From NCBI GenBank assembly GCA_965229545.1, contig OZ245887.1:1364001-1428000 (forward strand): DNA of 64,000 nt, in the 5' to 3' direction. Origin of the DNA: Megaera sp965229545. GTDB lineage: Bacteria; Pseudomonadota; Alphaproteobacteria; Rickettsiales; Rickettsiaceae. Below are positions 38,163-47,913 of the stretch, one piece after another; position 1 is the first letter of the stretch; each line of letters starts with the position of its first letter. A program made the translations under genes and the position numbers. The notes below the pieces were generated by a model. The model was given only the letters and a program-made list of their open reading frames with translations, did not search any database and was not told where the DNA came from.

Positions 38163-39464
38163 CTATATAGCTAACTTAAATACACCCAATAATTCTATAT
38201 GACAGCTCCATTGGAATTGATCAATTGGGTTTACTTCTTCAAGTTTGTATCGTTTGTTACGTGTAATGATATTTGTATCTTGAACAAAACTTTTGGGGTT
38301 ACATGATAAATATATAATAGTTTTGACTGTGGAAGTAGCAAGCAGGTTTGCTTGTTCTTCAGCCCCAGCTCTTGGTGGGTTGATAATCACTGCATCATAT
38401 TTGTTTAGCTCGTCCCATTCTAAAGGTTTCTTAAATAAATCACGCTGATATATTTGGGCTGTTAATTTGGAGTTATTAATTGCTGCTGTTAATGCTTTAA
38501 CGGCAGATATTTCTGCTTCAAATCCATCTACATTACCAAATTTACTGGCGGGGATCGTTAGGGTTCCTCTTCCGCAAAATAGATCAGCAATTTGTAATTC
38601 TTTATTATTAGTGATTTTTAATTTGCCAAAAATAAGATCGATATATTCTGCTAGTATAATATCTGTTTCTTTGCTAACCTGGAGGAAACTATGATTATCA
38701 ATAGTTACTGCTGTATTTCCAAATAATATGTAGGGTTTTTCTAAAAAATATACTAAGCTCCATTTACCGTTATTAATTATTGTAAATCTAATAATTTTAT
38801 TATTTATTGCAAAATCTTTAAGAGTTGCTTCTGTTGATAAAGAAAGGCTATTAGGTTTTTTTGTTTCAATAATTAAATCTATGCCGTTATCTGCCTTGGT
38901 AATAAGTATTTTGCATTTTTCTTTATCTACCAATAACTCTTTAAGAACTAACTTTAGCTTATTTATTAAATCTGATAATGCTGGAAGGAGTAACAAACAG
39001 CTATCAATATTTACTATTTGGTGCGAATGGAATTTCTTAAAACCTAAGAATAATTGATCTTGTTTTTTAACAACTTCCAAAATAGCTCTTCTACGTTTAG
39101 AAGCGCCTATAGATCTTATAGGGGATATTTTGCAACTTATATCGTATTTTGTAAAAATTTGTTCTAATGCATCTAACTTGAAGCGCTGATAGTAATTCAT
39201 CTCAAGGTGCTGTAAACTACAACCGCCGCACACAGTGAAATACTTACACGGTGGAGATACCCTATATTTTGAAGCTTTTAATACTTTGGAGATCGTAAAA
39301 TATAACTGGTTTTTATTAAAGTGCGTTTTAAACTTTATTACTTCATCTGGAGCAGTATAAGGTATTTCAACCATTTTAGAAGAGTCTAAAGTATTATTTG
39401 AAATACCAAAACCACTGGACTTAAGTGCAATGATAGTACATACATCGCACTCCGTAATAGCCAT
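38163..39464 (-). CDS. TrmA/RlmD-family 23S rRNA (uracil-5-)-methyltransferase
   Basis: A 433-residue SAM-dependent RNA methyltransferase. The cysteines CKYFTVCGGCSLQ (near residues 73-83) with an upstream cysteine pair near 6-9 fit the family's 4Fe-4S site. The SAM domain has IADLFCGRGTLTIPAS near 297, INPPRAGAEEQ near 363 and YLSCNPKSF near 387 (catalytic cysteine). An N-terminal TRAM domain seems absent or short. Specificity between U1939 and other uridines cannot be read directly. Starts 16 bases after the HU gene and may be cotranscribed. Confidence 0.85.
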   Translation of the reverse strand: MAITECDVCTIIALKSSGFGISNNTLDSSKMVEIPYTAPDEVIKFKTHFNKNQLYFTISKVLKASKYRVSPPCKYFTVCGGCSLQHLEMNYYQRFKLDALEQIFTKYDISCKISPIRSIGASKRRRAILEVVKKQDQLFLGFKKFHSHQIVNIDSCLLLLPALSDLINKLKLVLKELLVDKEKCKILITKADNGIDLIIETKKPNSLSLSTEATLKDFAINNKIIRFTIINNGKWSLVYFLEKPYILFGNTAVTIDNHSFLQVSKETDIILAEYIDLIFGKLKITNNKELQIADLFCGRGTLTIPASKFGNVDGFEAEISAVKALTAAINNSKLTAQIYQRDLFKKPLEWDELNKYDAVIINPPRAGAEEQANLLATSTVKTIIYLSCNPKSFVQDTNIITRNKRYKLEEVNPIDQFQWSCHIELLGVFKLAI

Positions 39465-39480
39465 GGTTGATAAGTAGTTG

Positions 39481-39762
39481 CTATTTTTTCTTGTTACAGG
39501 CGTCTTTCAGTTTTTGACCAACTTTAAACTTTGGCTGATTATACTGAGCTATCTGAATTGCTGCACCGGTTCTTGGATTACGACCTGATCTTGCTGCTAC
39601 TTTACTTACGCTAAAGCTACCGAAACCAACTAGAGTTACTTCTTCACCTTTGCCAAGTGCTCCGATAACAGAACTGGTAAACATATCTATTACCCTTTCT
39701 GCTTCTGCTTTTGTACAGTCGTGTTTGTCAGCGATAAATGATATGAAATCTCCTTTGTTCAT
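39481..39762 (-). CDS. HU/IHF family DNA-binding protein
   Basis: A 93-residue nucleoid protein. MNKGDFISFIADKHDCTKAE opens the dimerisation domain. GEEVTLVGFGSFSVSKVAAR then GRNPRTGAAIQI is the HU/IHF signature, with the conserved proline at the tip of the DNA-binding arm. AGGAG ribosome site upstream. Intact. Confidence 0.95.
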   Translation of the reverse strand: MNKGDFISFIADKHDCTKAEAERVIDMFTSSVIGALGKGEEVTLVGFGSFSVSKVAARSGRNPRTGAAIQIAQYNQPKFKVGQKLKDACNKKK

Positions 39763-39886
39763 ATGAACTTCTCCTTGTTAATTATAATTTTATTAATCAA
39801 TCAAAACATTCTGATTCTAACACTACCTTCCCGGCTCTAGTAGAAAAAAACATAATTTGCTATATTTTCTTACTAAATATTTGCTA

Positions 39887-40336
39887 TTACAGCACACCAG
39901 TTTTTGAAATGTGGTAAGCCCTAGTTTCAAAAGCTTTGATCATTTTATTAGTAGCCATAGAAAAAAACGTTCCTATAACAGCGTCTAGTATCACCGATTT
40001 GAATTCGAAATCAATAGAAAACTTTACTTCGCACTGATTATTTATTTTTCTGATGCTCCAAAAGTTCTTTAATTTTTTAAATGGCCCGGATATTGCTTCA
40101 ACATTTATTGTAAATTCTTCCGGAGTTTCCGTTGTTATCACAAGGGATTTATAGGTTTCTCTAAAGAACTTATAGCTAATGGTTAACTGGGCTATAAGTT
40201 CTTCTTCAGTTTTTGACAATAATTGTGCGTCTGAACACCACGGTAGAAACCCAGGATATTTTTCTATATCTAATATGATATCCCGAACCAGTTTTGCTTC
40301 ATAAGGCAATAACCTTATATCGTTAAATGAATGCAT
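39887..40336 (-). CDS. RatA/Coq10 family START-like protein
   Basis: A 149-residue SRPBCC (START-like) protein of the Coq10/RatA group. Family motifs: residues IEKYPGFLPWCSDAQLL near 27, LTISYKFFRETYKS near 52 and FKKLKNFWSI near 85. In mitochondria and alphaproteobacteria the relatives bind ubiquinone; in E. coli RatA was described as affecting ribosome association. Starts two bases after the dnaN stop codon. Intact. Confidence 0.86.
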   Translation of the reverse strand: MHSFNDIRLLPYEAKLVRDIILDIEKYPGFLPWCSDAQLLSKTEEELIAQLTISYKFFRETYKSLVITTETPEEFTINVEAISGPFKKLKNFWSIRKINNQCEVKFSIDFEFKSVILDAVIGTFFSMATNKMIKAFETRAYHISKTGVL

Positions 40337-40338
40337 TT

Positions 40339-41502
40339 TTATACTTTTACAGGCATTACGACAAAGTTATCTTTTGGGTTTTCTAACGTTTTGATAAGGG
40401 CAGGGGAAGAAGCATCATTAAGATATATATGCACTTGTTCTTCTTTTATTGTGGTTAAAACATCCATAATATACTTGGGATTAAACCCAATAGTAATGTT
40501 GTTACCAGAAAAGTTACAATATGATTCTTTATGATCAGAAAAATTTATACTTTCATTTGCTGCACCTTTTGCTTCTCCTGTTGCTGTAATTGTTAGCTGA
40601 GCATCATTTAGAGAAATTTTAATAGCTCTGAATTTATCAACTGTAATGGTTGCTACTCTATCTATTGCATTGGCCAGAAGTTTGGTATTAATTGTTAACT
40701 TGCTTTCATTGGAAGTCGGGATAAAAGTTTCGTATTCAGGAAAATTACCATCAATTAATTTGGAAATTAGCACTAAGTTATTACAAGTGAATTTAACCTT
40801 GTTCGCTCCAAGAGTTACAGATATATCTGAATGAATATTTTTTGTATCTTTAACAATTTTTAACAACTCAACAACAGTTTTTTTAGGGATGATGACTCCA
40901 AAATCGTTAACATTTGCCTTTACCTTACTAGTAGCTATTGAAAACCTATGAGCATCAGTAGCCGCACTTGAAAATTCTCCCTTTTTGACGTGTAAATATA
41001 TACCATTTAAATTATAGCGGGTTTCTTCATTCGACATTGCAAAGCTAGTATATTCGACAATACGGGCAAATTCTTCACAATTAATCTTTAATGATACTTC
41101 TGCGTCTAGATCTTCCATTTGAGGAAAATTACTGGCAGGTAAGGTTAGTAAATCAAATTTACAGGAATTACCTATAACATGTAAATGCTCATCAGAACCT
41201 GCATCTTGTTTCAAAATTATTTCTTTATCTGAAATTTTTCTTACTATTTCAGATAAAATTTGTGTTGAAACGGTTGATTGACCTTCTTTTTTTACTTCAG
41301 CTCCTATGGTCTGATTTAAGTATAAGTCTAAGTCTGTTGCTCCAATTTCTAAAATTCCATCGCGGGCTACTAATTTTACATTACTCAGTTCTGATATCAC
41401 ATTTCTTTTTTCCACCACTGATGTTGCAAAACTAAGGATATAAGCAAGCTCTTTTGTTTGAACTGTTATTTCTAAGCTATTGTTATTTACGTTTTTAGAC
41501 AT
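40339..41502 (-). CDS. dnaN: DNA polymerase III sliding clamp (beta subunit)
   Basis: A 387-residue beta clamp with three domains; characteristic segments are LELGATDLDL-like IGATDLDLYLNQTIG near residue 54, LNGIYLHV near 167 with ATDAHRFSIATSK near 181, and C-terminal MPVKV. Loads processivity onto DnaE, also encoded in this window. The gene lies 33 bases after dnaA on the same strand, in the classic dnaA-dnaN order. Intact. Confidence 0.96.
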   Translation of the reverse strand: MSKNVNNNSLEITVQTKELAYILSFATSVVEKRNVISELSNVKLVARDGILEIGATDLDLYLNQTIGAEVKKEGQSTVSTQILSEIVRKISDKEIILKQDAGSDEHLHVIGNSCKFDLLTLPASNFPQMEDLDAEVSLKINCEEFARIVEYTSFAMSNEETRYNLNGIYLHVKKGEFSSAATDAHRFSIATSKVKANVNDFGVIIPKKTVVELLKIVKDTKNIHSDISVTLGANKVKFTCNNLVLISKLIDGNFPEYETFIPTSNESKLTINTKLLANAIDRVATITVDKFRAIKISLNDAQLTITATGEAKGAANESINFSDHKESYCNFSGNNITIGFNPKYIMDVLTTIKEEQVHIYLNDASSPALIKTLENPKDNFVVMPVKV

Positions 41503-41535
41503 AATTGAAACTTGGTCTGTAATTAAAATCGAATA

Positions 41536-42960
41536 TTAATTTTGTAGCATACGGATCAGTAAATTTACTTCTTCCCGCACATCGGCATCTGTAGACATTA
41601 ACTCTTCTACTTTTTTTACTGCATGGATAACGGTAGTATGATCTTTTTTACCAAATTTAGAACCGATATCTGCTAGGCTTTTTGGGGTAAGTATTTTAGA
41701 TAAATACATCGCTATTTGCCTTGGTCTTACTACTGTTCTAGCTCTTCTAATAGATGACATTTCAGAAATTTTGATGTTATAATGATTAGCTACTCTTTTT
41801 TGTATATCTTCTATAGTAATTATTCGTTCATTGGAGCGGAGCAGGTCTCGTAGAATATCTTGCGTGCTTTCAAGAGTTACTTCTCTGCCAATTAAGGTAG
41901 AATGTGCTATTACCTTATTTAAAGCTCCTTCTAGTTCTCGGACATTAGAAGTGATTTTTGCAGCTAAAAAATTTATAACATCTTGAGAAATATTGATATT
42001 CATTTGTTCTAACTTAGATTGTAATATTCCAACTCGTAGCTCATAGGTAGTACTGTGAACATCAGCAACAAGCCCCCATCCTAATCGGGATTTTATTCTA
42101 TCTTCTATATTATCAAGATCAGACGGTGATCTATCACACGAAATAACCATTTGCTTATTATTATCAATTATAGCATTAAAGGTATGAAAGAATTCCTCTT
42201 GCGTGCTATCTTTTCCGCAAATAAATTGAATATCATCAATCATTAGCACGTCTACTGATCTAAACTCTTCTTTAAAAGCCATTACATCCTTATTACGAAG
42301 AGCTTTTATAAACCTGTACATAAACTTTTCAGCGGATAAGTATAAAACTTTTCTTTTAGGATTTATTTTCTTAGAATGCCAAGCAATAGCGTGCATTAGG
42401 TGGGTTTTACCAAGTCCTACACCTCCATATAAAAACAACGGATTGGATTTTGCAACTGCTGTTTTAGATTCAGCTACTGCTAGTGCCGCAGCATAGGCAA
42501 GTTCATTTGGTGGACCAATCACAAAATTTTCAAAGGTAAATCTTTGATCTAGAAAAGCTAAGTTATCATCTTCTATTTCTAAATTTATAGAATTTTTAAT
42601 TTCACTCTTTTCAGGTTCCTGGGATCCTTCAGGCGGTACTACAGCATAAAAGTTATGAAGCTCTTTGGTAATGATATCTACAGATTTTACCTCAGGGTCG
42701 TAATGAGCAATTAATTTTATTATAGTTTCAAAGTAATTAGATTTAATCCAATCTCTAACAAAATTACTAGGAGCTGCTAACAATACTTTATTGTTTTTTG
42801 TTTTTTCATAAAAAGTAATTTTGCTAAACCAATTTTTATAAAGAGCATGGCCGTAATGGCTTATGAGATCTCTGCTAACTTCATCCCATAAGTTATGTGA
42901 ACCCTCATTATGTAGGTTATTATGCTTTGATATTATTTCAAGTGGTTCTAATTGCTTCAT
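41536..42960 (-). CDS. dnaA: Chromosomal replication initiator DnaA
   Basis: A 474-residue initiator. Domain I about residues 20-105, linker to about 135, AAA+ domain with Walker A LYGGVGLGKTHLMHA near 177 and Walker B VLMIDDIQFI near 237, and the DNA-binding signature KKDHTTVIHAVKKVEEL near 443. The 174-base divergent gap to sdhE may hold its promoter. No clear TTATCCACA-type box is seen there. Intact. Confidence 0.97.
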   Translation of the reverse strand: MKQLEPLEIISKHNNLHNEGSHNLWDEVSRDLISHYGHALYKNWFSKITFYEKTKNNKVLLAAPSNFVRDWIKSNYFETIIKLIAHYDPEVKSVDIITKELHNFYAVVPPEGSQEPEKSEIKNSINLEIEDDNLAFLDQRFTFENFVIGPPNELAYAAALAVAESKTAVAKSNPLFLYGGVGLGKTHLMHAIAWHSKKINPKRKVLYLSAEKFMYRFIKALRNKDVMAFKEEFRSVDVLMIDDIQFICGKDSTQEEFFHTFNAIIDNNKQMVISCDRSPSDLDNIEDRIKSRLGWGLVADVHSTTYELRVGILQSKLEQMNINISQDVINFLAAKITSNVRELEGALNKVIAHSTLIGREVTLESTQDILRDLLRSNERIITIEDIQKRVANHYNIKISEMSSIRRARTVVRPRQIAMYLSKILTPKSLADIGSKFGKKDHTTVIHAVKKVEELMSTDADVREEVNLLIRMLQN

Positions 42961-43134
42961 ATAGTTAAATAAGGATCAAGAAGTGGTTAACTAACTTGGA
43001 TATTTAAACCCAAAATTAGAGTTAAAAACTTACCTTGATATCAATAAATTATGTATATCTATAAAATAGACTTGATGTTTTCTTCATAGTAAGTAAATAA
43101 TATTACCAATAAATTTTTTTGCAAGATATTATCG

Positions 43135-43395
43135 ATGGTTTTTCTAAAAAGAGAACAAACAATCAAAAAATTACTTTATCGAAGTTGTAATAGGGGATGC
43201 AAAGAAATAGACCTTATAATTGGCAGGTTTGTAAAGGAAAATTTAGATAAAATGACTGATGAAGAGCTAGAAGTTTTTTCTGAGTTGTTGGAGCTTTCGG
43301 ACGCTGATATTTATGACTGGTACATAAAGAAAAAACCTTTACCAGGAGAAAAATCTAATTCGGTTATTACTCAGTTATTAAATTTTATTCCATAG
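43135..43395 (+). CDS. sdhE: SdhE family FAD assembly factor
   Basis: An 86-residue protein that attaches FAD to succinate dehydrogenase flavoprotein. The RGCKEIDLIIGRF region (near residue 20) is the family's RGxxExD-type motif, and LLELSDADIYDWYIKKKPLP (near 50) is its second conserved block. It begins the operon sdhE-mfd-recF-lipA, four bases before mfd. It indicates that succinate dehydrogenase is retained in this organism. Intact. Confidence 0.85.
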   Translation: MVFLKREQTIKKLLYRSCNRGCKEIDLIIGRFVKENLDKMTDEELEVFSELLELSDADIYDWYIKKKPLPGEKSNSVITQLLNFIP

Positions 43396-43399
43396 AGAA

Positions 43400-46300
43400 A
43401 TGCAAAGAATCTACATTCCCTTTATTGCTAAATGTTTTTTTGCTTATGAGTATTTTAACAACATAAGAAAAAATATTTTATTAACGTTTTCCGATGAAGA
43501 ATCCACGATAAAAGCTTATAAACATCTTAAATTTCTCGTAGATAAAAATGATAATAACAATGTTTTGTATTTCCCTTCATTAGATACATTGCCGTATGAT
43601 CGTATCTCTCCAAACTCAGAAATAATAGCGGCAAGGGCAAATGTCTTAACTAATTTGAGTTTAGGTAAATCACCAAAAATTATCGTCACTAATGCCCAAA
43701 ATTTAATTGTTAAGGTACCCTTACCATCAGTATTTAAAAATTCAGCAGTTACTATTACTAAAGGAGATAAATTACTTATAGAAGAACTTGCATTTTTTTT
43801 AGTTAATAATGGATTTATTAGAGTACCAAATGCCCTGGAAAGCGGAGAATTTGCGATTAAGGGGGAGATAATTGATATAGTACATTCCAATAATAAAGGT
43901 TACAGAATTAATTTTGGCTGGGAGGTGGTAGAATCAATTAAAGAATTTGACCTAAATAGCCAAATTTCTACCAAATCAGTTGATAAGCTAGAGCTATCTT
44001 CTGCTAGTGAAGCAATTTTAAACCTTAATAATATAGAGGTTTTTAGAAATAATTTCCTAAAGAATTTCGGTGTAAATTATGTTAGGCATAATATGTATGA
44101 ATCAATAATGTCAGGAAAGAAATTCCAAGGTTATGAACATTTATTACCGTTATTTTATGATGAAATGGCTAATTTAAGTGATTATCTGAGCGAGCACGTA
44201 GTAATCTATGATAATTTATCCATACAATCAATTCTTGAATTGGAAAAATCCTATGATGATTTTTATCAAGCAAGGCTCCTTTCTAATAAGGCTAATCCTG
44301 ATTCATTTTATTTTGCTCTCCCTCCTGATAAACTTATTTTTTCAGGTGCTTTTGCTAAAGAGATTTTAAATCAAGGTGATAATTTACTTATTGAAAATAG
44401 TCCGGAAAAGGAAGATGAAACAGAAACCATTAATAAACTACTAAATGGTAGGGGAATTCATAAAGCATTAAGGGATATTCAGTGGCCGCAATCTCTTATT
44501 CTTCCCCGTTTTGATTCATCTATTTTACCAACTTTAATCAACGATTATAAAAACAATATCATTATAATATGCTGCGGCTCGAAAAGTGCACAGCAAAGGA
44601 TAAAAAATATTGTTGAAAGTTATGAATATACTACTTCTGAAATATCGCTCCTTCAGGATGCAAAAAAGCACTTGGTAAATATAGCTATTACTCCTCTCTC
44701 TCACGGATTTTTTACCCAAAACTATTTATTTATTTCAGAACAAGATATTTTGGGAGAAAAATTTACTTCTCAAAGTCATAAACCAAGTCGCAGGAAACTC
44801 AAGAACATACTAACTGAACTTGATAATATATCTGAAGGAGAACTTGTAGTTCATAAAGAACATGGAATTGGAAGATTTGAGAAAGTAGAAACTATATTAG
44901 TTAGTGACGTTCCTCATGATTGTCTAAAAATTATATATTTTAATAACGATATTCTGTATTTACCGGTCGAAAATATCGATTTAATAACAAAATATGGTAA
45001 TGAAGAGGTAGAACTTGATAAGCTTGGCGGAGTAAATTGGCAGAAGCGGAAGGCAGGTCTTAAAAAGCGAATAAAAGATATAGCAGCAAACCTTATTAAA
45101 ACTAACGCAGAAAGGGAATTGCATCGAACAAACATCGTTAATTTTGACCCTGAATTATATTTAAACTTCTGTAATCGTTTTATTTATAGCGAAACAGAAG
45201 ACCAGCTTTCTGCAATTAATGATATTGAAGCAGATTTAAAAAGTGGTAAGTTAATGGATAGGTTAATTTGCGGTGACGTTGGTTTTGGAAAAACCGAAGT
45301 AGCTATGAGAGCTGCTTTTATGATTGCTTTTGATTATCAGGACGATCACCCTCAAGTAGCAATAATCTCTCCTACTACTATTTTATGCCGTCAGCACTAT
45401 ATGAGTTTTGTTGAACGTTTTAAGGGGTGTGATATTAATATTGGCCAATTATCCAGGTTAATTAGTAGTGCGCAAGCTAAGGTAATAAAAAAGGATATAG
45501 AAACAGGCAAAATTAATATTGTAATCGGTACTCATGCTCTTTTATCAAAAGACATAAAATTCAAGAACTTAAAGCTTTTAATTATCGATGAAGAGCAGCA
45601 TTTTGGTGTAGCTCAAAAAGAACGTCTTAAATCTTTAAAATCGGGTGTACATGTTTTATCACTTTCTGCAACACCAATTCCGAGAACTCTGCAAATGTCT
45701 ATGTCGGGCCTTAAAGATTTAAGCCTTATTGCTACCCCGCCAATAGATCGCCTTCCAGTTAGAACAGCGGTTATGCCATTTGACGGAATAATAATTAGGG
45801 ATGCTCTAATGCGGGAACGTTTTAGAGGAGGCAAAAGCTTTTATGTAGTACCGAGGATAAAGGATATTGAATGGGTTACCAAGAAACTTATGGAATATGT
45901 TCCTGAGCTTAAGTTTAAAATAGCTCATGGGCAGATGTCTCCTAAAGATATTGATAACATAATGAATGAATTTTGTGATGGTAAATTTGATATATTACTT
46001 TCAACTACGATAATAGAATCTGGAATTGATATAGCAGCTGCTAATACAATAATAATTCACAAAGCAGATATGCTCGGTCTTAGCCAGCTTTATCAATTAA
46101 GAGGAAGGGTTGGTCGTGGTAAGGTAAGAGGATATGCTTACCTTACACTAATGAATGATAAAATTACGACAAAACATTCTTGGCAACGATTGGAGATTTT
46201 GCAGAATATTGATTCGCTTGGTGCAGGCTTTACTATTGCAAGCCATGATATGGATTTGCGGGGTTTTGGGAATTTGGTAGGTGATGAGCAGTCAGGACAT

Positions 46301-46828
46301 ATTAAGGAAGTGGGCTCTGAATTATATCAAGAAATGCTTAATGAAGCTATAGCAGAACTTAAAAATCAAAATGTTACTAAGAAGCAGCTAGAGTTTACTC
46401 CCTCTATTAATCTTGGAATAGCTGTTTATATCCCAACTACTTATATTGAGGACAGTTCTCTTCGTCTTGCTATATATAGGAGAACAGCTAATCTTAAAAA
46501 TCATTCTGAAATTGAGGCATTTAGAGATGAAATGGTAGACAGATTTGGGCTTTTACCTGAAGAATTTAATAACTTGCTTAAGATAGTGGAAATAAAAAAC
46601 ATATGCTATTCTCTTAAAATAGAAAGCCTAGATAGTGGAGCAGGCGGTTTTGTAGTTAAATTTAATAAAAATTTTGATGTTTCAGATAGAGTAATGTCTT
46701 TTATGCAAAAATTTCCAAGACATGCAAAAATTAAACCTGATAATAAATTGGTTTTTATTAAAGATTTAAAAAACTCAGCTGATATTTTAGAAGAGGCAAA
46801 AGAATTTCTTAAACATTTTCAGGAATAA
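43400..46828 (+). CDS. mfd: Transcription-repair coupling factor Mfd
   Basis: A 1142-residue ATP-dependent translocase that removes stalled RNA polymerase and recruits UvrA. N-terminal UvrB-homology region, RNA polymerase interaction domain around residue 480 (EGELVVHKEHGIGRF), helicase motifs GDVGFGKTEVAMRAAF near 625 and IIDEEQHFGV near 730, SGIDIAAANTIIIHKADM and LRGRVGRGKVRGYAYL as motifs IV-VI. The C-terminal autoinhibitory domain runs to about 1130. The stop overlaps the recF ATG (TAATG). Intact. Confidence 0.97.
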   Translation: MQRIYIPFIAKCFFAYEYFNNIRKNILLTFSDEESTIKAYKHLKFLVDKNDNNNVLYFPSLDTLPYDRISPNSEIIAARANVLTNLSLGKSPKIIVTNAQNLIVKVPLPSVFKNSAVTITKGDKLLIEELAFFLVNNGFIRVPNALESGEFAIKGEIIDIVHSNNKGYRINFGWEVVESIKEFDLNSQISTKSVDKLELSSASEAILNLNNIEVFRNNFLKNFGVNYVRHNMYESIMSGKKFQGYEHLLPLFYDEMANLSDYLSEHVVIYDNLSIQSILELEKSYDDFYQARLLSNKANPDSFYFALPPDKLIFSGAFAKEILNQGDNLLIENSPEKEDETETINKLLNGRGIHKALRDIQWPQSLILPRFDSSILPTLINDYKNNIIIICCGSKSAQQRIKNIVESYEYTTSEISLLQDAKKHLVNIAITPLSHGFFTQNYLFISEQDILGEKFTSQSHKPSRRKLKNILTELDNISEGELVVHKEHGIGRFEKVETILVSDVPHDCLKIIYFNNDILYLPVENIDLITKYGNEEVELDKLGGVNWQKRKAGLKKRIKDIAANLIKTNAERELHRTNIVNFDPELYLNFCNRFIYSETEDQLSAINDIEADLKSGKLMDRLICGDVGFGKTEVAMRAAFMIAFDYQDDHPQVAIISPTTILCRQHYMSFVERFKGCDINIGQLSRLISSAQAKVIKKDIETGKINIVIGTHALLSKDIKFKNLKLLIIDEEQHFGVAQKERLKSLKSGVHVLSLSATPIPRTLQMSMSGLKDLSLIATPPIDRLPVRTAVMPFDGIIIRDALMRERFRGGKSFYVVPRIKDIEWVTKKLMEYVPELKFKIAHGQMSPKDIDNIMNEFCDGKFDILLSTTIIESGIDIAAANTIIIHKADMLGLSQLYQLRGRVGRGKVRGYAYLTLMNDKITTKHSWQRLEILQNIDSLGAGFTIASHDMDLRGFGNLVGDEQSGHIKEVGSELYQEMLNEAIAELKNQNVTKKQLEFTPSINLGIAVYIPTTYIEDSSLRLAIYRRTANLKNHSEIEAFRDEMVDRFGLLPEEFNNLLKIVEIKNICYSLKIESLDSGAGGFVVKFNKNFDVSDRVMSFMQKFPRHAKIKPDNKLVFIKDLKNSADILEEAKEFLKHFQE

Positions 46829-47907
46829 TGACAGTTTATTTAGAAGGTTTAAACCTCCATAATTATCATAATTTTCAGGAATTAAAGCTAGTTTTTAATA
46901 ATAACATAATTATTATCCTGGGTGAAAATGGTAGCGGTAAAACAAATATTCTAGAATCAATTTCATTACTCTCTCCAGGTAAAGGTTTAAAAGGGGCAAA
47001 ATATGAAGAGATGGCGTATAATTACAGCGGGGGCTGGTCCAGTAGCATATATTTAAAAAGCAAGATTGGTAAAGCATTAGTAGAATCTAATTTTACCCTT
47101 AACAATAATTTAAGAACAATAGAATATAATGGATCAAAAATCCGTAATACGGAACTTACTACTCTTGCCAATATCATTTGGCTTACCCCTCAGATGGATG
47201 GAATATTCTTGAGTTCTCCTTCTGAACGGAGGAAGTTTCTTGATAGAATAGTTTATAATTTTTACCAGGAGCACGCTAGTAATATAAATAAATATGACCA
47301 TTTAGCTCGTGAACGCTTAAAGCTTCTTATGCAAAAAAGTTCGAATTTTAATGATTCTTGGTTAAAAATCCTTGAAACAAAAATTGCTGATATAGCATTA
47401 AAAATCATTAAGTTACGCTCAAATGTGATAAAATTTGTACAAGAATATATAGATATGGTTGACACACCTTTTCCTAAAGCTCAGCTTGCAGTTAATCATT
47501 TATTTGGTAAAACAATAGGAGATAAAGAGTTTTTAGAAACATATTCAACAGGCCTTTGCAGAAATCGACAGAAAGATAGTGTTACTAAGAGAACAAATTT
47601 AGGGATAAATAAGCAAGAACTGATTGTAAAACATAAAGAAAAAGACCAATTTGCAAGATTTTGTTCTACCGGTGAGCAAAAAGCTTTATTAATTTCAATA
47701 TTAATAGGTCAGATTGAAGCAAATAAAGCAATAGCAAAAACCACTCCTATTTTATTATTGGATGAACTGTTTGTTCATCTTGACGATAAGCGAAAAGATT
47801 GTCTTGCGCAATATATAATAAATAGTAAACTACAAACCTTTGTAATTGCAACAGATATGGCAGGCCTAGAGAGGATTGCTGCAGTCGGTCAGATCATTTA
47901 TGTTTAA
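46828..47907 (+). CDS. recF: DNA replication and repair protein RecF
   Basis: A 359-residue SMC-like ATPase loading RecA at gaps. Walker A GENGSGKTNILESISLL near residue 33, FLSSPSERRKFLDRIV near 130 (family signature), RFCSTGEQKALLISILIGQ near 278 and Walker B TPILLLDELFVHLDDKR near 308. One-base overlap with mfd shows translational coupling. Divergent neighbours are dnaA and dnaN, so three genes that form a classical oriC cluster lie close together. Intact. Confidence 0.95.
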   Translation: MTVYLEGLNLHNYHNFQELKLVFNNNIIIILGENGSGKTNILESISLLSPGKGLKGAKYEEMAYNYSGGWSSSIYLKSKIGKALVESNFTLNNNLRTIEYNGSKIRNTELTTLANIIWLTPQMDGIFLSSPSERRKFLDRIVYNFYQEHASNINKYDHLARERLKLLMQKSSNFNDSWLKILETKIADIALKIIKLRSNVIKFVQEYIDMVDTPFPKAQLAVNHLFGKTIGDKEFLETYSTGLCRNRQKDSVTKRTNLGINKQELIVKHKEKDQFARFCSTGEQKALLISILIGQIEANKAIAKTTPILLLDELFVHLDDKRKDCLAQYIINSKLQTFVIATDMAGLERIAAVGQIIYV

Positions 47908-47913
47908 CAAAAA

